From contig NZ_CP154874.1 in the NCBI RefSeq assembly GCF_041729615.1, forward strand, positions 315,001 through 379,000: 64,000 nucleotides of DNA. Reading direction: 5' to 3'. Under the pieces are notes generated by a model. It was not told the DNA's origin, made no database searches, and saw only the letters and a program-made list of their open reading frames with translations. The DNA is from Pseudomonas alcaligenes. Lineage in GTDB: Bacteria; Pseudomonadota; Gammaproteobacteria; Pseudomonadales; Pseudomonadaceae. The translations under genes and the position numbers were made by a program. Positions within the stretch are counted from its first letter, which is position 1; each line of letters opens with the position of its first letter. Of the stretch, positions 20,056 through 30,541 are shown one piece after another.

Positions 20056-20697
20056 CTAGGCGCTGGCCTGCTGCAAAGGCTGTGGATTGGGGTGGAAGAA
20101 CACGTGCTCGCGGATCGGCCCCACGGCCACTTCGCCGATCTCCTGGTAGCCCTGGCGCTTGTAGAACTCCAGGTAGTGCGGGTTGCCGGTATCGAGCACC
20201 ACGCCCTGCGAGCCGGCATCCTCGGCGCACCAGTCGTGCAGGGCACCGAGCAGTTGCTCACCGAGGTGCTGGCCCTGGAACTGCGGGTGCACGCCGAGCA
20301 GCGGCAGCACGTGGTAGGGCCCAGGCGGCAGGCAGGCGAGCACCGCGTCGTGGTATTCCAGGTAGCGTTTGGTGCAGCGGAAGCCGGTGGTCATCAGCAT
20401 GCGCAGGCGCCAGCCCCAGCTCTCGGTGATGTCCAGCCGGCGCACCGGCGGGGCGATCAGGGCGATGCCGACCAGGCGCTCCTCGATCAGCAGGCCGATG
20501 GCCGGCAGTTCCTCGGTGAAATGCTGCTGCACCAGCTCGCGCACGGTGGCGCGCACGCGCTGGTCGAAGCCGGGCCGCTCACTCTCGAACAGGTAGGCGA
20601 AGGTCGGATCGTGGCGGTAGGCGTGGTACAGCAGCGAGCGTGCCTCGCGGACGTAGCCATGGTCGAGCAAGCGAACTTCGGCGGTACGATGGGGCAT
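20056..20697 (-). CDS. GNAT-family N-acetyltransferase
   Basis: A 213-residue protein with the acetyl-CoA pyrophosphate-binding signature [20 protein letters not shown] (consensus Q/R-x-x-G-x-G/A), followed by the C-terminal GNAT strand-helix [15 protein letters not shown]. The N-terminal half ([20 protein letters not shown]) probably forms the substrate side. The acceptor is unknown. It is divergent from xthA, with 133 bp between the starts, and upstream of tpx on the same strand, but 82 bp separates them. Confidence 0.8.
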   Translation of the reverse strand: MPHRTAEVRLLDHGYVREARSLLYHAYRHDPTFAYLFESERPGFDQRVRATVRELVQQHFTEELPAIGLLIEERLVGIALIAPPVRRLDITESWGWRLRMLMTTGFRCTKRYLEYHDAVLACLPPGPYHVLPLLGVHPQFQGQHLGEQLLGALHDWCAEDAGSQGVVLDTGNPHYLEFYKRQGYQEIGEVAVGPIREHVFFHPNPQPLQQASA

Positions 20698-20830
20698 CGG
20701 GCTGACCTCGGTTGTTGTAGGTTTTGCGGGCCAGCTGCCACGTTAGCACCGGCACTGTGGACCTGCCAGGCGCTGGCCGCCGCCCCGGTGCTGGGCTAGC
20801 ATCGGCCTTTTCTTCCGCCGGTAGCTTTCC

Positions 20831-21643
20831 ATGAAGATCGTTTCCTTCAATATCAACGGCCTGCGCGCCCGCCCCCACCAGCTGCAGGCGCTGATCGACA
20901 AGCACCAGCCAGACGTGATCGGCCTGCAGGAAACCAAGGTGGCCGACGAGCAGTTCCCGGAAGACGAGATCCGCCAGCTCGGCTACCACGTGCACTACCA
21001 CGGCCAGAAGGGCCACTACGGCGTCGCCCTGCTTTCGCGCGAAGCGCCGCTGGAGCTGCACAAGGGCTTTCCCGGCGACGCGGAAGATGCCCAGCGGCGC
21101 TTCATCTACGGCACCTTCAGCGACAAGCAGGGCAACCCGGTGACGGTGATGAACGGCTACTTCCCGCAGGGCGAGAGCCGCGACCACCCGACCAAGTTCC
21201 CCGGCAAGCAGCGCTTCTACGAGGACCTGCAGAGCCTGCTGGAAACCCGCTTCACGCCGCAGCAGGCCCTGGTGGTGATGGGCGACATCAACATCAGCCC
21301 GGAGGACTGCGACATCGGCATCGGCGAGGAGAACCGCAAGCGCTGGCTGAAGACCGGCAAGTGCAGCTTCCTGCCCGAGGAGCGCGAATGGCTGGCCCGG
21401 CTCAAGGGCTGGGGGCTGGTGGACAGCTTCCGCCAGCTGCATCCGCAGGTGAACGATCGCTTCAGCTGGTTCGACTATCGCAGCCGCGGTTTCGAGGACG
21501 ACCCCAAGCGCGGCCTGCGCATCGACGTGATCCTCGCCAGCACACCGCTGCAGGCGCGCTTCAAGGACGGCGGCATCGACTACGAGCTGCGCGGCATGGA
21601 GAAACCCTCCGACCATGCGCCGATCTGGCTGGAGCTGAGCTGA
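20831..21643 (+). CDS. xthA: Exonuclease III, AP endonuclease
   Basis: A 270-residue exonuclease/endonuclease/phosphatase-fold enzyme of DNA base-excision repair. It shows the Mg-binding [19 protein letters not shown], the catalytic core [17 protein letters not shown], and the C-terminal [10 protein letters not shown] with the catalytic Asp-His. It cuts 5' of abasic sites and removes 3' blocking groups. Length and start ([20 protein letters not shown]) match the family. It is apparently monocistronic. Confidence 0.95.
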   Translation: MKIVSFNINGLRARPHQLQALIDKHQPDVIGLQETKVADEQFPEDEIRQLGYHVHYHGQKGHYGVALLSREAPLELHKGFPGDAEDAQRRFIYGTFSDKQGNPVTVMNGYFPQGESRDHPTKFPGKQRFYEDLQSLLETRFTPQQALVVMGDINISPEDCDIGIGEENRKRWLKTGKCSFLPEEREWLARLKGWGLVDSFRQLHPQVNDRFSWFDYRSRGFEDDPKRGLRIDVILASTPLQARFKDGGIDYELRGMEKPSDHAPIWLELS

Positions 21644-21730
21644 AGCCGGGCCCGCTGTAACCTGCCTGAAATCATTCCGACTTAATCTGCGCGGCACCCG
21701 CAAAGCCCTCTAGCACAAGGTGTCTGCCAC

Positions 21731-23098
21731 ATGTCGCGCGACCTGCCCGTCTCCGAACGGCACTCCTGGAGCCATGCCTATGGCTGGCTCCTGCTCGGTT
21801 TCATCTGCTATGCCCTGCCCTGGTCGGTATTCGCCGCCGAAGCCACCACCCTGCTGCGCCTGCAGGGCTCCAACACCATAGGCGCCAAGCTGGGCCCGGC
21901 GCTGATCGGCGGCCTCTACCAGAGCCAGGGCCTGAGCAATGTGCGCATCGCCCCCGGGGCGGCGGAGAACGAGCAGCTGGTGCTCGCCGAGGACAAGCTG
22001 GGCCGCCCCCTGCAGAGCCTGGTGGCCGCGCATGGCTCGGGCACCGGCTTCGTCGCCCTGCAGGACGGCAGCGCCGACCTGGCCGCGTCCTCGCGCCCGA
22101 TCAAGGATGCCGAGGCCGCCAGCCTGCAGGCCCTCGGCGACATGCGCGGCATAGACGCCGAACAGGTGATCGCCATCGACGGCCTGGCCATCATCGTCCA
22201 CCCGCGCAACCCGGTGCAGGCGCTGACCACCGAGCAGCTGGCCGCCGTGTTCGCCGGCGAGATCAGGGACTGGGGCGCCCTGGGCGGCCAGCCCGGCGCC
22301 ATTCGCCTGTATGCCCGCGACGACAAGTCCGGCACCTTCGACACCTTCAAGGAGCTGGTTCTGGCCGCCCATGGCAAGAGCCTGGCAGCCGGCGCCCAGC
22401 GTTTCGAATCGAGCACTCAGCTGTCCGACCAGGTCAGCCAGGACCCGGACGGCATCGGCTTCATCGGCCTGCCCTACGTGCGCCAGAGCAAGCCGCTGGC
22501 CATCGCCGACGGCCAGTCACAGCCGATGCTGCCCAGCACCACGCTGATCGCCACCGAGGACTATCCGCTGTCGCGACGCCTGTTCCTGTACAACCCGCCG
22601 GGCACGGCCAACGAGTGGGTCAATGCCCTGGTGCAGTTCGCCCACAGCCCCGCCGGCCAGGCCATCGTCGAGCAGAGCGGCTTCATCCCGCAGACCGTGC
22701 AGGCGGTCGAGGTCGAGCCCAGCGCCGGCATGCCGGCCGACTACCGCAGGCTGGCCAGCGAGGCCAAGCGCCTGTCGGTCAACTTCCGCTTCCAGGAAGG
22801 CAGCGCCGAGCTGGACAACAAGGCCAGGCGCGACGTGGCACGGGTGCTGGAGTACCTCAAGGCCAACGACAAGCTGCGCCAGAAGGCCGTGCTGGTCGGC
22901 TTCGGCGACCCGAAGAACGACCCCGCGCGCGCCGCCCTGCTGTCCAAGCTGCGGGCCATGGCCGTGCGCCGCGACCTGTCCAAGGGCGGCGTGATCTTCC
23001 GCGAGATCACCGGCCTCGGCGAGCAGATGCCGGTGGCGGCCAACAGCGGCGACGAGGGCCGCATGAAGAACCGCCGGGTGGAAGTCTGGGTGTACTGA
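21731..23098 (+). CDS. Phosphate-binding-protein-like domain fused to OmpA domain
   Basis: A 455-residue envelope protein. A signal anchor (about residues 17-37, LLGFICYALPWSVFAAEA) is followed by a PstS-like substrate-binding domain: LRLQGSNTIGAKLGPALIGG, then ALQDGSADLAASSRPIKDAE, then DDKSGTFDTFKELVLA, which are typical phosphate-contact loops. The last ~120 residues are an OmpA-like peptidoglycan-binding domain (FQEGSAELDNKARRDVARVL, ending GRMKNRRVEVWVY). Such proteins are seen in pseudomonads; a periplasmic phosphate or oxyanion sensor tethered to the cell wall is a reasonable inference. No pst transport genes are nearby. Confidence 0.8.
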   Translation: MSRDLPVSERHSWSHAYGWLLLGFICYALPWSVFAAEATTLLRLQGSNTIGAKLGPALIGGLYQSQGLSNVRIAPGAAENEQLVLAEDKLGRPLQSLVAAHGSGTGFVALQDGSADLAASSRPIKDAEAASLQALGDMRGIDAEQVIAIDGLAIIVHPRNPVQALTTEQLAAVFAGEIRDWGALGGQPGAIRLYARDDKSGTFDTFKELVLAAHGKSLAAGAQRFESSTQLSDQVSQDPDGIGFIGLPYVRQSKPLAIADGQSQPMLPSTTLIATEDYPLSRRLFLYNPPGTANEWVNALVQFAHSPAGQAIVEQSGFIPQTVQAVEVEPSAGMPADYRRLASEAKRLSVNFRFQEGSAELDNKARRDVARVLEYLKANDKLRQKAVLVGFGDPKNDPARAALLSKLRAMAVRRDLSKGGVIFREITGLGEQMPVAANSGDEGRMKNRRVEVWVY

Positions 23099-23185
23099 GC
23101 CATTTGCCGCCTGCGGCGACTGGCACTAGCCTTGACCCTGATGGCCACCGCTCGCCAGAGCCGGCATGCGGCCATCAGTGACGCC

Positions 23186-23256
23186 GGGCCCCTCTGGCGG
23201 CGCCCCCACGCCGCGATGTCGGAGTCACTGTCGATCAGGCAGCGACGGAGGGGCCC
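23186..23256 (+). promoter_or_regulatory. Foldable leader hiding the terC ribosome-binding site
   Basis: GGGCCCCTC (23186-23194) is a perfect complement of GAGGGGCCC (23248-23256). The right arm contains the Shine-Dalgarno sequence and ends directly at the start codon. Inner complementary segments (GGCGGCG with CGCCGC) add structure. If formed, it would block translation initiation of the TerC gene. I do not see the conserved core of the yybP-ykoY manganese riboswitch. Confidence 0.45.
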
Positions 23257-24246
23257 ATGGATCAGCTACTCGACTTTCTCAACACCCCCATGCTCGGCAC
23301 GGCCACCTGGCTGTGGCTGAGCTTCCTCGGCATCGTCATCGCCCTGCTGGTACTCGATCTCGGCATCCTCCATCGCGACCAGCACGAGATCGAGATGCGC
23401 GAGAGCCTGCTGCTGTACAGCGGCTACTTCAGCGTCGGCGTGCTGTTCGGCCTGTGGGTCTGGCACGAGCTGGGCGCGCAGAGTGCCCTGGAGTTCTACA
23501 CCGGCCTGCTGGTGGAGCAGTCGCTGTCGATGGACAACGTGTTCGTCATGGCGATGATCTTCGGCTTCTTCGGCATACCCCGGCGCTACCAGCACCGGGT
23601 GCTGTTCTGGGGCATCCTCGGGGTCATCGTGCTGCGCGCCATCATGATCGGCCTGGGCACGGCGCTGGTGCAGCGGTTCGACTGGATTCTCTACGTGTTT
23701 GGCGCCTTCCTGCTGTTCACCGGGGTGAAGATGCTGTTCAGCCGCGAGGAGCAGCACCCGGACCTGGCGCAGAATCCCCTGCTGCGTTTCCTGCGCCGGC
23801 ATATCCGGGTGACCGATGAACTGCACGAGGGGCGCTTCTTCGTGCGCAAGCGCCCGGAAGGCGCCACGCATCATCTGCTCTACGCGACACCGCTGTTCCT
23901 CGCCCTGGTGCTGATCGAGCTGGCCGACCTGGTGTTCGCCGTGGACAGCGTGCCGGCGGTGTTCGCCATCACCCAGGACCCGTTCATCGTCTACACCTCG
24001 AACATCTTCGCCATCCTCGGCCTGCGCTCGCTGTACTTCGCCCTGGCCGCGCTGATGCACCGCTTCGTCTACCTGAAGTACGCCCTGGCGCTGGTACTGG
24101 TGTTCATCGGCGGCAAGATTTTCCTGCACGGTTTCATCGGCAAGATTCCCGCCCTGCTCTCCCTTGGCGTAACCTTCGGCCTGCTGGCCGGCGGCGTGCT
24201 GCTGTCGCTACTGAGAACTCGCAATCGCCACGAGCAGGAGTCCTGA
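23257..24246 (+). CDS. TerC/Alx-family integral membrane protein
   Basis: A 329-residue protein with about eight to nine hydrophobic helices. Family signatures are GLLVEQSLSMDNVFVMAMIF, with the acidic/asparagine metal-contact residues, and ELADLVFAVDSVPAVFAITQ, the second repeat. TerC/Alx proteins are linked to metal homeostasis (manganese export) and metalation of secreted proteins; in older literature they were linked to tellurite resistance. It begins right after a strong inverted repeat covering its ribosome-binding site. The stop TGA overlaps the ATG of the next small gene by one base. Confidence 0.88.
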   Translation: MDQLLDFLNTPMLGTATWLWLSFLGIVIALLVLDLGILHRDQHEIEMRESLLLYSGYFSVGVLFGLWVWHELGAQSALEFYTGLLVEQSLSMDNVFVMAMIFGFFGIPRRYQHRVLFWGILGVIVLRAIMIGLGTALVQRFDWILYVFGAFLLFTGVKMLFSREEQHPDLAQNPLLRFLRRHIRVTDELHEGRFFVRKRPEGATHHLLYATPLFLALVLIELADLVFAVDSVPAVFAITQDPFIVYTSNIFAILGLRSLYFALAALMHRFVYLKYALALVLVFIGGKIFLHGFIGKIPALLSLGVTFGLLAGGVLLSLLRTRNRHEQES

Positions 24247-24425
24247 TGGAAGTGCGGATCGACAGGCTGGAACGCAAGGGCCGGATACTCTGGCAGGTGC
24301 AGATGGGCCGGCGCAGCCTGACCTTTCATGAGGAGCTGGCGGCGCGCACCTTCGCCGCCCAGCTGCATTTGCGCCTGGGCTGGCTGAACCAGAAGAGCCT
24401 GGCCGAGGACGGCAAGGAAGGCTGA
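24246..24425 (+). CDS. Small uncharacterised protein coupled to terC
   Basis: A 59-residue basic, hydrophilic protein (MEVRIDRLERKGRILWQVQM at the start, RLGWLNQKSLAEDGKEG at the end). Its ATG overlaps the terC stop (TGATG), so it is translationally coupled. No signal peptide or helix is visible, and I do not recognise the family. Codon third positions are GC-rich like the neighbours, which supports a real gene. A REP-like palindrome starts 18 bp after the stop. Confidence 0.6.
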   Translation: MEVRIDRLERKGRILWQVQMGRRSLTFHEELAARTFAAQLHLRLGWLNQKSLAEDGKEG

Positions 24426-24443
24426 AACGAACGCAGCACTGCT

Positions 24444-24543
24444 CCCCTCTCCCGTTTACGGGAGAGGGGCTGGGGGAGAGGGTAAGAATCCGCAACCCGA
24501 CCAAGCCCCCTCTCCCTGGCCCTCTCCCCGAGGGGAGAGGGGG
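24444..24543. repeat. REPIN-like doublet of CTCTCCC palindromes
   Basis: Two inverted copies of a GGGAGAGGGG palindrome. CCCCTCTCCCG-TTTA-CGGGAGAGGGG spans 24444-24469, and a second imperfect hairpin lies at about 24506-24542. The same motif recurs at 28664, 30413 and 62389 in this window. Confidence 0.7.
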
Positions 24544-24560
24544 CAGTCGGCATCCGATTA

Positions 24561-24596
24561 GCCAGAAACGACGAGGCCCGCAGATGCGGGCCTCGT
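24561..24596 (-). terminator. Rho-independent terminator of the acyl-CoA dehydrogenase gene
   Basis: ACGAGGCCCGC pairs perfectly with GCGGGCCTCGT (24571-24596). On the minus strand the stem runs into CGTTTCTGGC. It lies 15 bp beyond the stop codon at 24612. Confidence 0.7.
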
Positions 24597-24611
24597 GCAT
24601 TGCCATCGCGG

Positions 24612-25841
<1,230 letters not shown>

Positions 25842-25918
25842 GGGGACACCTTGGTGGTTGGCTTCGATGTGGAATGATGCTAGAACAGCACCCACGATTT
25901 ATCTAAGCTATTTTCCTG

Positions 25919-25952
25919 CCTTATCAACATTCATAAGCAATATGAGATAAGG
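25919..25952. promoter_or_regulatory. Candidate LysR operator between the acyl-CoA dehydrogenase and its regulator
   Basis: CCTTATC (25919-25925) and GATAAGG (25946-25952) form an inverted repeat, with a further internal TCATAAGC/TTATC symmetry. It sits 20 bp before the LysR start codon and about 80 bp before the divergent dehydrogenase start. The assignment is positional. Confidence 0.45.
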
Positions 25953-25972
25953 CTTGAAGCACGGAGAAGACC

Positions 25973-26914
25973 ATGAATCTGAACAAGGTAGACCTCAACC
26001 TCTTCATCGTCTTCGATGCCATCTACACCGAGGCCAACCTGACCCGCGCCGGGCAGATCGTCGGCATCACCCAGCCGGCCGTGTCCAACGCCCTGGCCCG
26101 CCTGCGCGAGACCTTCAACGATCCGCTGTTCGTGCGCACCGCCCAGGGCATGGTGCCCACGCCGATGGCGCAGAACATCATCGGCCCGGTGCGCAACGCC
26201 CTGCAGCTGCTGCGCGTGTCGGTGCAGGAGAGCCGTACCTTCGACGCCAAGCAGGCGAGCAAGACCTACCGCATCAGCATGACCGACCTCTCCGAGCAGA
26301 TCCTCCTGCCGCCGCTGTTCCAGCGCCTGCGCCGGCTGGCCCCGGCGGTGCAGATCGAGAGCTTCCAGGCCAAGCGCCGCGAAACCACCAAGGAGCTGGC
26401 CGCCGGCCGCCTGGACTTCGCCGTCGATGCCCCGCTCAACACCGACCCGCAGGTGCGCCACGTCAAGCTGATGGAAGACCGCTACGTGTGCGCCATGCGC
26501 CCCGGCCACCCGCTGGCCAAGGACAAGCTGAGCCTGGACGAGTACCTGTCGCAGGCGCACATCCAGATCTCCAGCCGCCGCAGCGGCCTCGGCTACATCG
26601 ACCTGTCGCTGGGCAAGATGGGCCTGCAGCGCAAGGTCGCCCTGCGTTCGCAGCACTACCTGATGGCCTCCAGCGTGCTGCAGGCCACCGACATGCTGAT
26701 GACCGTGCCGGAACGCTTCGCTCGCCGCCACGGCCTGCACTTCGCGGCGCTGCCGGTCAGCGACGTGCCGGCCCTGGAAACCCACCTGTACTGGCACGAA
26801 AGCACCGACCAGGACCCGGCCAATCGCTGGATGCGCGAACAGCTGATCGAGCTGGCGCAGCAGATCGGCGTCCAGGAAAAACGTGCCGAGAGTGAAACAA
26901 AGACTTCAACTTGA
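25973..26914 (+). CDS. LysR-family transcriptional regulator
   Basis: A 313-residue regulator. The winged helix-turn-helix (KVDLNLFIVFDAIYTEANLT, then AGQIVGITQPAVSNALARLR) is followed by a substrate-binding-like effector domain. It resembles NodD/LeuO-type LysR proteins with an ETFNDPLFVRTAQGM wing. It is divergent from the acyl-CoA dehydrogenase, the same arrangement as PA2551/PA2552-type pairs in P. aeruginosa, so control of fatty or branched acyl-CoA oxidation is likely. A terminator follows. Confidence 0.88.
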   Translation: MNLNKVDLNLFIVFDAIYTEANLTRAGQIVGITQPAVSNALARLRETFNDPLFVRTAQGMVPTPMAQNIIGPVRNALQLLRVSVQESRTFDAKQASKTYRISMTDLSEQILLPPLFQRLRRLAPAVQIESFQAKRRETTKELAAGRLDFAVDAPLNTDPQVRHVKLMEDRYVCAMRPGHPLAKDKLSLDEYLSQAHIQISSRRSGLGYIDLSLGKMGLQRKVALRSQHYLMASSVLQATDMLMTVPERFARRHGLHFAALPVSDVPALETHLYWHESTDQDPANRWMREQLIELAQQIGVQEKRAESETKTST

Positions 26915-26935
26915 TGCGCTAAGCTACTGAATCAT

Positions 26936-26961
26936 AAGCCTCGCACCTGCGAGGCTTTTTT
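26936..26961 (+). terminator. Rho-independent terminator of the LysR gene
   Basis: AAGCCTCGCA-CC-TGCGAGGCTT forms a perfect 10-bp stem followed by TTTT. It separates the LysR gene from liuR. Confidence 0.88.
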
Positions 26962-27001
26962 ATGCCTGTCACTTCCAGTGTCGCCGGCCTTGCACCTGAC
27001 G

Positions 27002-27039
27002 TTGACGTTAACGTTAACCTGCCTTACGTTAACGTAAAG
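27002..27039. promoter_or_regulatory. Tandem LiuR operators upstream of liuR
   Basis: Two palindromes stand six bases apart. GTTAACGTTAAC is a perfect 12-mer at 27007-27018 within TTGACGTTAACGTTAAC. TTACGTTAACGTAA is a perfect 14-mer at 27024-27037. Both fit the known proteobacterial LiuR-type motif centred on GTTAAC. They lie 20-60 bp before liuR, so autoregulation of the liu operon is likely. Confidence 0.75.
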
Positions 27040-27059
27040 CAGACTTCCCAGGGTTGCCC

Positions 27060-27440
27060 ATGGCCGCCAACTACAGCATCTCCGACCTGGCCCGCGAGCT
27101 GGACATCACCACCCGCGCCATCCGCTTCTACGAGGAACAGGGCATGCTGGCCCCCGAACGGCGCGGCCAGGAGCGGGTCTACAGCGCCAAGGACAAGGTT
27201 ACCCTCAAGCTGATCCTGCGCGGCAAGCGCATCGGCTTCTCCCTGGCCGAATGCAAGGAACTGATCGAACTGTACGACCCGGCCGGCGGCAACCGCCTGC
27301 AGCTGGAGACCTTCATGAGCAAGATCGCCGAGCGCCGCGCCCAGCTCGAACAGCAGTTGCTGGATATCCGGCAGATGCAGCTGGAGCTCGACACGGCCGA
27401 GGAGCGCTGCCTCGCAGCGCTCGAACAAACTCAAGCCTGA
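27060..27440 (+). CDS. liuR: LiuR, MerR-family repressor of the leucine/isovalerate operon
   Basis: A 126-residue MerR protein. The helix-turn-helix is [20 protein letters not shown], followed by [22 protein letters not shown]-terminal dimerisation coiled coil ([20 protein letters not shown]) completes it. No metal-binding cysteines are present, as expected for LiuR (GnyR), which responds to branched-chain catabolites. The ATG at 27060 is preferred over a TTG six bases earlier because AGGG precedes it. It is the first gene of liuRABCDE; liuA starts 47 bp downstream. Confidence 0.9.
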   Translation: MAANYSISDLARELDITTRAIRFYEEQGMLAPERRGQERVYSAKDKVTLKLILRGKRIGFSLAECKELIELYDPAGGNRLQLETFMSKIAERRAQLEQQLLDIRQMQLELDTAEERCLAALEQTQA

Positions 27441-27487
27441 CAGGCACTTATCTACCAAACCTAACAAAGACAATCACAGGTGGAACC

Positions 27488-28651
27488 ATGAGCTACCCGA
27501 CCCTCAACTTCGGTCTCGGCGAGACCATCGACATGCTCCGCGACGCGGTCCACCAGTTCGCCCAGGCCGAGCTGGCGCCGCGCGCGGCGCAGATCGACCG
27601 CGACAACGAGTTCCCCATGGACATGTGGCGCAAGTTCGGTGACATGGGCCTGCTCGGCATGACAGTCGAAGAGGAATACGGCGGCACTAACATGGGCTAC
27701 CTGGCCCACGTCATCGCCATGGAGGAGATCAGTCGCGCCTCGGCCTCGGTCGGCCTGTCCTACGGCGCCCACTCCAACCTGTGCGTCAACCAGATCCGCA
27801 AGAACGGCACCCACGAGCAAAAGGCCAAGTACCTGCCCAAGCTGTGCTCCGGCGAGCACATCGGCGCCCTGGCCATGAGCGAGCCGAATGCCGGCTCCGA
27901 CGTGGTGTCGATGAAGCTGCGCGCCGAGAAGCGCGGCGACCGCTACGTGCTCAACGGCAACAAGATGTGGATCACCAACGGCCCGGACGCCCACACCTAC
28001 GTGATCTACGCCAAGACCGACATAAACGCCGGCTCGCGCGGCATGACCGCCTTCATCGTCGAGCGCGACTACAAGGGCTTCTCCCGCCACCAGAAGCTGG
28101 ACAAGCTGGGCATGCGCGGCTCCAACACCTGCGAACTGGTGTTCGAGGACTGCGAAGTGCCGGAGGAGAACATCCTCGGCGCCGAGGGTGCCGGCGTGCG
28201 CGTGCTGATGAGCGGCCTGGACTACGAGCGCACCGTGCTCTCCGGCGGCCCGACCGGGATCATGAGCGCCTGCATGGACGTGGTGCTGCCCTACGTGCAC
28301 GAGCGCCAGCAGTTCAAGCAGTCGATCGGCGAGTTCCAGCTGGTGCAGGGCAAGCTGGCCGACATGTACGCCGGCATGAACGCCTCCAAGTCCTACCTGT
28401 ACAACGTGGCCAAGGCCTGCGACCGCGGCGAGGAGTCACGCAAGGACGCCGCCGCGGTGATCCTCTACACCGCCGAAATGGCCACCAAGATGGCCCTGGA
28501 CACCATCCAGCTGCTCGGCGGCAACGGCTACACCAACGAGTACCCGGCCGGCCGCCTGCTGCGTGACGCCAAGCTGTACGAGATCGGCGCCGGCACCAGC
28601 GAGATCCGCCGCATGCTGATCGGCCGCGAGCTGTTCCACGAGACCAAGTAA
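27488..28651 (+). CDS. liuA: LiuA, isovaleryl-CoA dehydrogenase
   Basis: A 387-residue acyl-CoA dehydrogenase. It contains [20 protein letters not shown] (FAD contact), the helix with the catalytic glutamate in [18 protein letters not shown] (the position used by isovaleryl-CoA dehydrogenases), and [20 protein letters not shown] near the C terminus. It converts isovaleryl-CoA to 3-methylcrotonyl-CoA, the first committed step of leucine breakdown after the branched-chain keto-acid dehydrogenase. Upstream sequence before the ATG has GGTGGAA. A REP-like doublet separates it from liuB. Confidence 0.95.
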   Translation: MSYPTLNFGLGETIDMLRDAVHQFAQAELAPRAAQIDRDNEFPMDMWRKFGDMGLLGMTVEEEYGGTNMGYLAHVIAMEEISRASASVGLSYGAHSNLCVNQIRKNGTHEQKAKYLPKLCSGEHIGALAMSEPNAGSDVVSMKLRAEKRGDRYVLNGNKMWITNGPDAHTYVIYAKTDINAGSRGMTAFIVERDYKGFSRHQKLDKLGMRGSNTCELVFEDCEVPEENILGAEGAGVRVLMSGLDYERTVLSGGPTGIMSACMDVVLPYVHERQQFKQSIGEFQLVQGKLADMYAGMNASKSYLYNVAKACDRGEESRKDAAAVILYTAEMATKMALDTIQLLGGNGYTNEYPAGRLLRDAKLYEIGAGTSEIRRMLIGRELFHETK

Positions 28652-28663
28652 GGCACGGACAGT

Positions 28664-28762
28664 CCCCTCTCCCACTTGTGGGAGAGGGTTAGGGAGAGGG
28701 GCTCTGAGTCGCCGGCTCACCCCTCTCCCCCGGCCCCTCTCCCGCAAGCGGGCAGAGGGGAG
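28664..28762. repeat. REPIN-like doublet between liuA and liuB
   Basis: CCCTCTCCCAC-TT-GTGGGAGAGGG (28665-28688) is a perfect hairpin. A second, inverted copy of the palindrome with one bulge follows at about 28735-28760. It is the same element type as at 24444 and 30413. Confidence 0.7.
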
Positions 28763-28788
28763 ATAACAGCAAAATCGGAGCGCGCCAG

Positions 28789-30396
28789 ATGGCCATCCTG
28801 CATACCCAGATCAACACCCGTTCGCCGGAGTTCGCCGCCAACCAGGCCGCCATGCTCGCCCAGGTCAGCGACCTGCGTGCCCTGCTCGCCCGCATCCACG
28901 AGGGCGGCGGCGCCAAGGCCCAGGAACGCCACACCTCGCGCGGCAAGTTGCTGCCGCGCGAACGCATCAACCGCCTGCTCGACCTAGGCTCGCCGTTCCT
29001 CGAAGTCGGTCAGCTGGCTGCCCATGAGGTGTACGGCGAGGACGTGCCGGCCGCCGGCGTGGTCGCCGGCATCGGCCGCGTGGAGGGCGTCGAGTGCATG
29101 ATCATCGCCAACGACGCCACGGTGAAAGGCGGCAGCTACTACCCGCTTACCGTGAAGAAGCACCTGCGCGCGCAGACCATCGCCCAGCAGAACCGCCTGC
29201 CGTGCATCTACCTGGTGGACTCCGGCGGCGCCAACCTGCCGCGCCAGGAAGAGGTGTTCCCGGATCGCGAGCACTTCGGCCGGATCTTCTTCAACCAGGC
29301 CAATATGAGCGCGATGGGGATTCCCCAAATTGCAGTCGTGATGGGCTCCTGCACCGCCGGCGGCGCCTATGTGCCGGCGATGAGCGACGAGACCATCATG
29401 GTACGCAACCAGGCCACCATCTTCCTGGCCGGCCCGCCCCTGGTGAAGGCCGCCACCGGCGAGGTGGTGACCGCCGAGGAGCTGGGCGGCGCCGACGTGC
29501 ACTGCAAGACCAGTGGCGTTGCCGATCACTATGCCGATGACGATGCCCATGCCCTGGCCCTGGCCCGTCGCTGCATCGCCAACCTCAACTGGCGCAAGCT
29601 TGGCCAGTTGCAGGCCCGTACGCCAATCGCCCCGCTGTATGGCAGCGAGGAGCTGTACGGGGTGATCCCGGCCGACGCCAAGCAGCCCTTCGATGTGCGC
29701 GAGGTGATCGCCCGCGTGGTCGACGGCAGCGAATTCGATGAGTTCAAGGCGCTGTTCGGCACCACCCTGGTCTGCGGCTTTGCCCATATCCACGGCTACC
29801 CGGTGGCCATCCTGGCGAACAACGGCATTCTGTTTGCGGAAGCCGCGCAGAAAGGCGCGCACTTCATCGAGCTGGCCTGCCAGCGCGGCATCCCCCTGCT
29901 GTTCCTGCAAAACATCACCGGCTTTATGGTCGGGAAAAAGTATGAAGAGGGCGGTATCGCCAAGCACGGCGCCAAGCTGGTCACTGCCGTGGCCTGTGCC
30001 AAGGTGCCGAAGTTCACCGTGATCATCGGTGGCAGCTTCGGCGCCGGTAACTACGGCATGTGCGGCCGTGCCTACGACCCACGCTTCCTGTGGATGTGGC
30101 CCAACGCGCGCATCGGCGTGATGGGTGCCGAGCAGGCCGCCGGTGTGCTAGTGCAGGTCAAGCGCGAGCAGGCCGCCCGCGCCGGCCACCCGTTCAGCGA
30201 CGAGGAGGAGGCGCGCATCAAGCAGCCCATAGTCGCCCAGTACGAACAGCAGGCCCACGCCTACTACTCCAGCGCCCGCCTGTGGGACGACGGCGTGATC
30301 GACCCGGCGCAGACCCGCGACGTGCTCGGCCTGGCCCTGTCCGCCAGCCTCAATGCGCCCATCGAGCCGACCCAGTTCGGCGTGTTCCGGATGTGA
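28789..30396 (+). CDS. liuB: LiuB, methylcrotonyl-CoA carboxylase carboxyltransferase subunit
   Basis: A 535-residue biotin-dependent carboxyltransferase beta subunit. It has the two crotonase-like halves of the family: [20 protein letters not shown] and [20 protein letters not shown] in the first, [20 protein letters not shown] and [20 protein letters not shown] in the second. With LiuD it carboxylates 3-methylcrotonyl-CoA to 3-methylglutaconyl-CoA. It lies between liuA and liuC, and REP-like repeats stand on both sides. Confidence 0.95.
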   Translation: MAILHTQINTRSPEFAANQAAMLAQVSDLRALLARIHEGGGAKAQERHTSRGKLLPRERINRLLDLGSPFLEVGQLAAHEVYGEDVPAAGVVAGIGRVEGVECMIIANDATVKGGSYYPLTVKKHLRAQTIAQQNRLPCIYLVDSGGANLPRQEEVFPDREHFGRIFFNQANMSAMGIPQIAVVMGSCTAGGAYVPAMSDETIMVRNQATIFLAGPPLVKAATGEVVTAEELGGADVHCKTSGVADHYADDDAHALALARRCIANLNWRKLGQLQARTPIAPLYGSEELYGVIPADAKQPFDVREVIARVVDGSEFDEFKALFGTTLVCGFAHIHGYPVAILANNGILFAEAAQKGAHFIELACQRGIPLLFLQNITGFMVGKKYEEGGIAKHGAKLVTAVACAKVPKFTVIIGGSFGAGNYGMCGRAYDPRFLWMWPNARIGVMGAEQAAGVLVQVKREQAARAGHPFSDEEEARIKQPIVAQYEQQAHAYYSSARLWDDGVIDPAQTRDVLGLALSASLNAPIEPTQFGVFRM

Positions 30397-30412
30397 CATC
30401 AACTCCCCTCTT

Positions 30413-30514
30413 CCGCTTGCGGGAGAGGGGCCGGGGGAGAGGGAAAAAGCGCTGCCACAGCCACCCTCTCCCAAGCCCTCTCCCTGCACCTGTTTATGCA
30501 GCAGGGGGCGAGGG
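30413..30514. repeat. REPIN-like doublet between liuB and liuC
   Basis: A palindrome CCCCTCTTCCGC/GCGGGAGAGGGG (one mismatch) stands at about 30414-30430. A diverged second copy built on CCCTCTCCC and GGGGGCGAGGG lies at about 30464-30513, with an internal stem TGCAcctgtttaTGCA. It is the third copy of this element near the liu genes. Confidence 0.65.
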
Positions 30515-30541
30515 AGCAACAGCAGAATACCTGGAGCCGCT

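Noticed and set aside
23160..23256. yybP-ykoY manganese riboswitch before terC
   Set aside because: The conserved core of that riboswitch is not visible; only a general inverted repeat covering the ribosome-binding site was kept.
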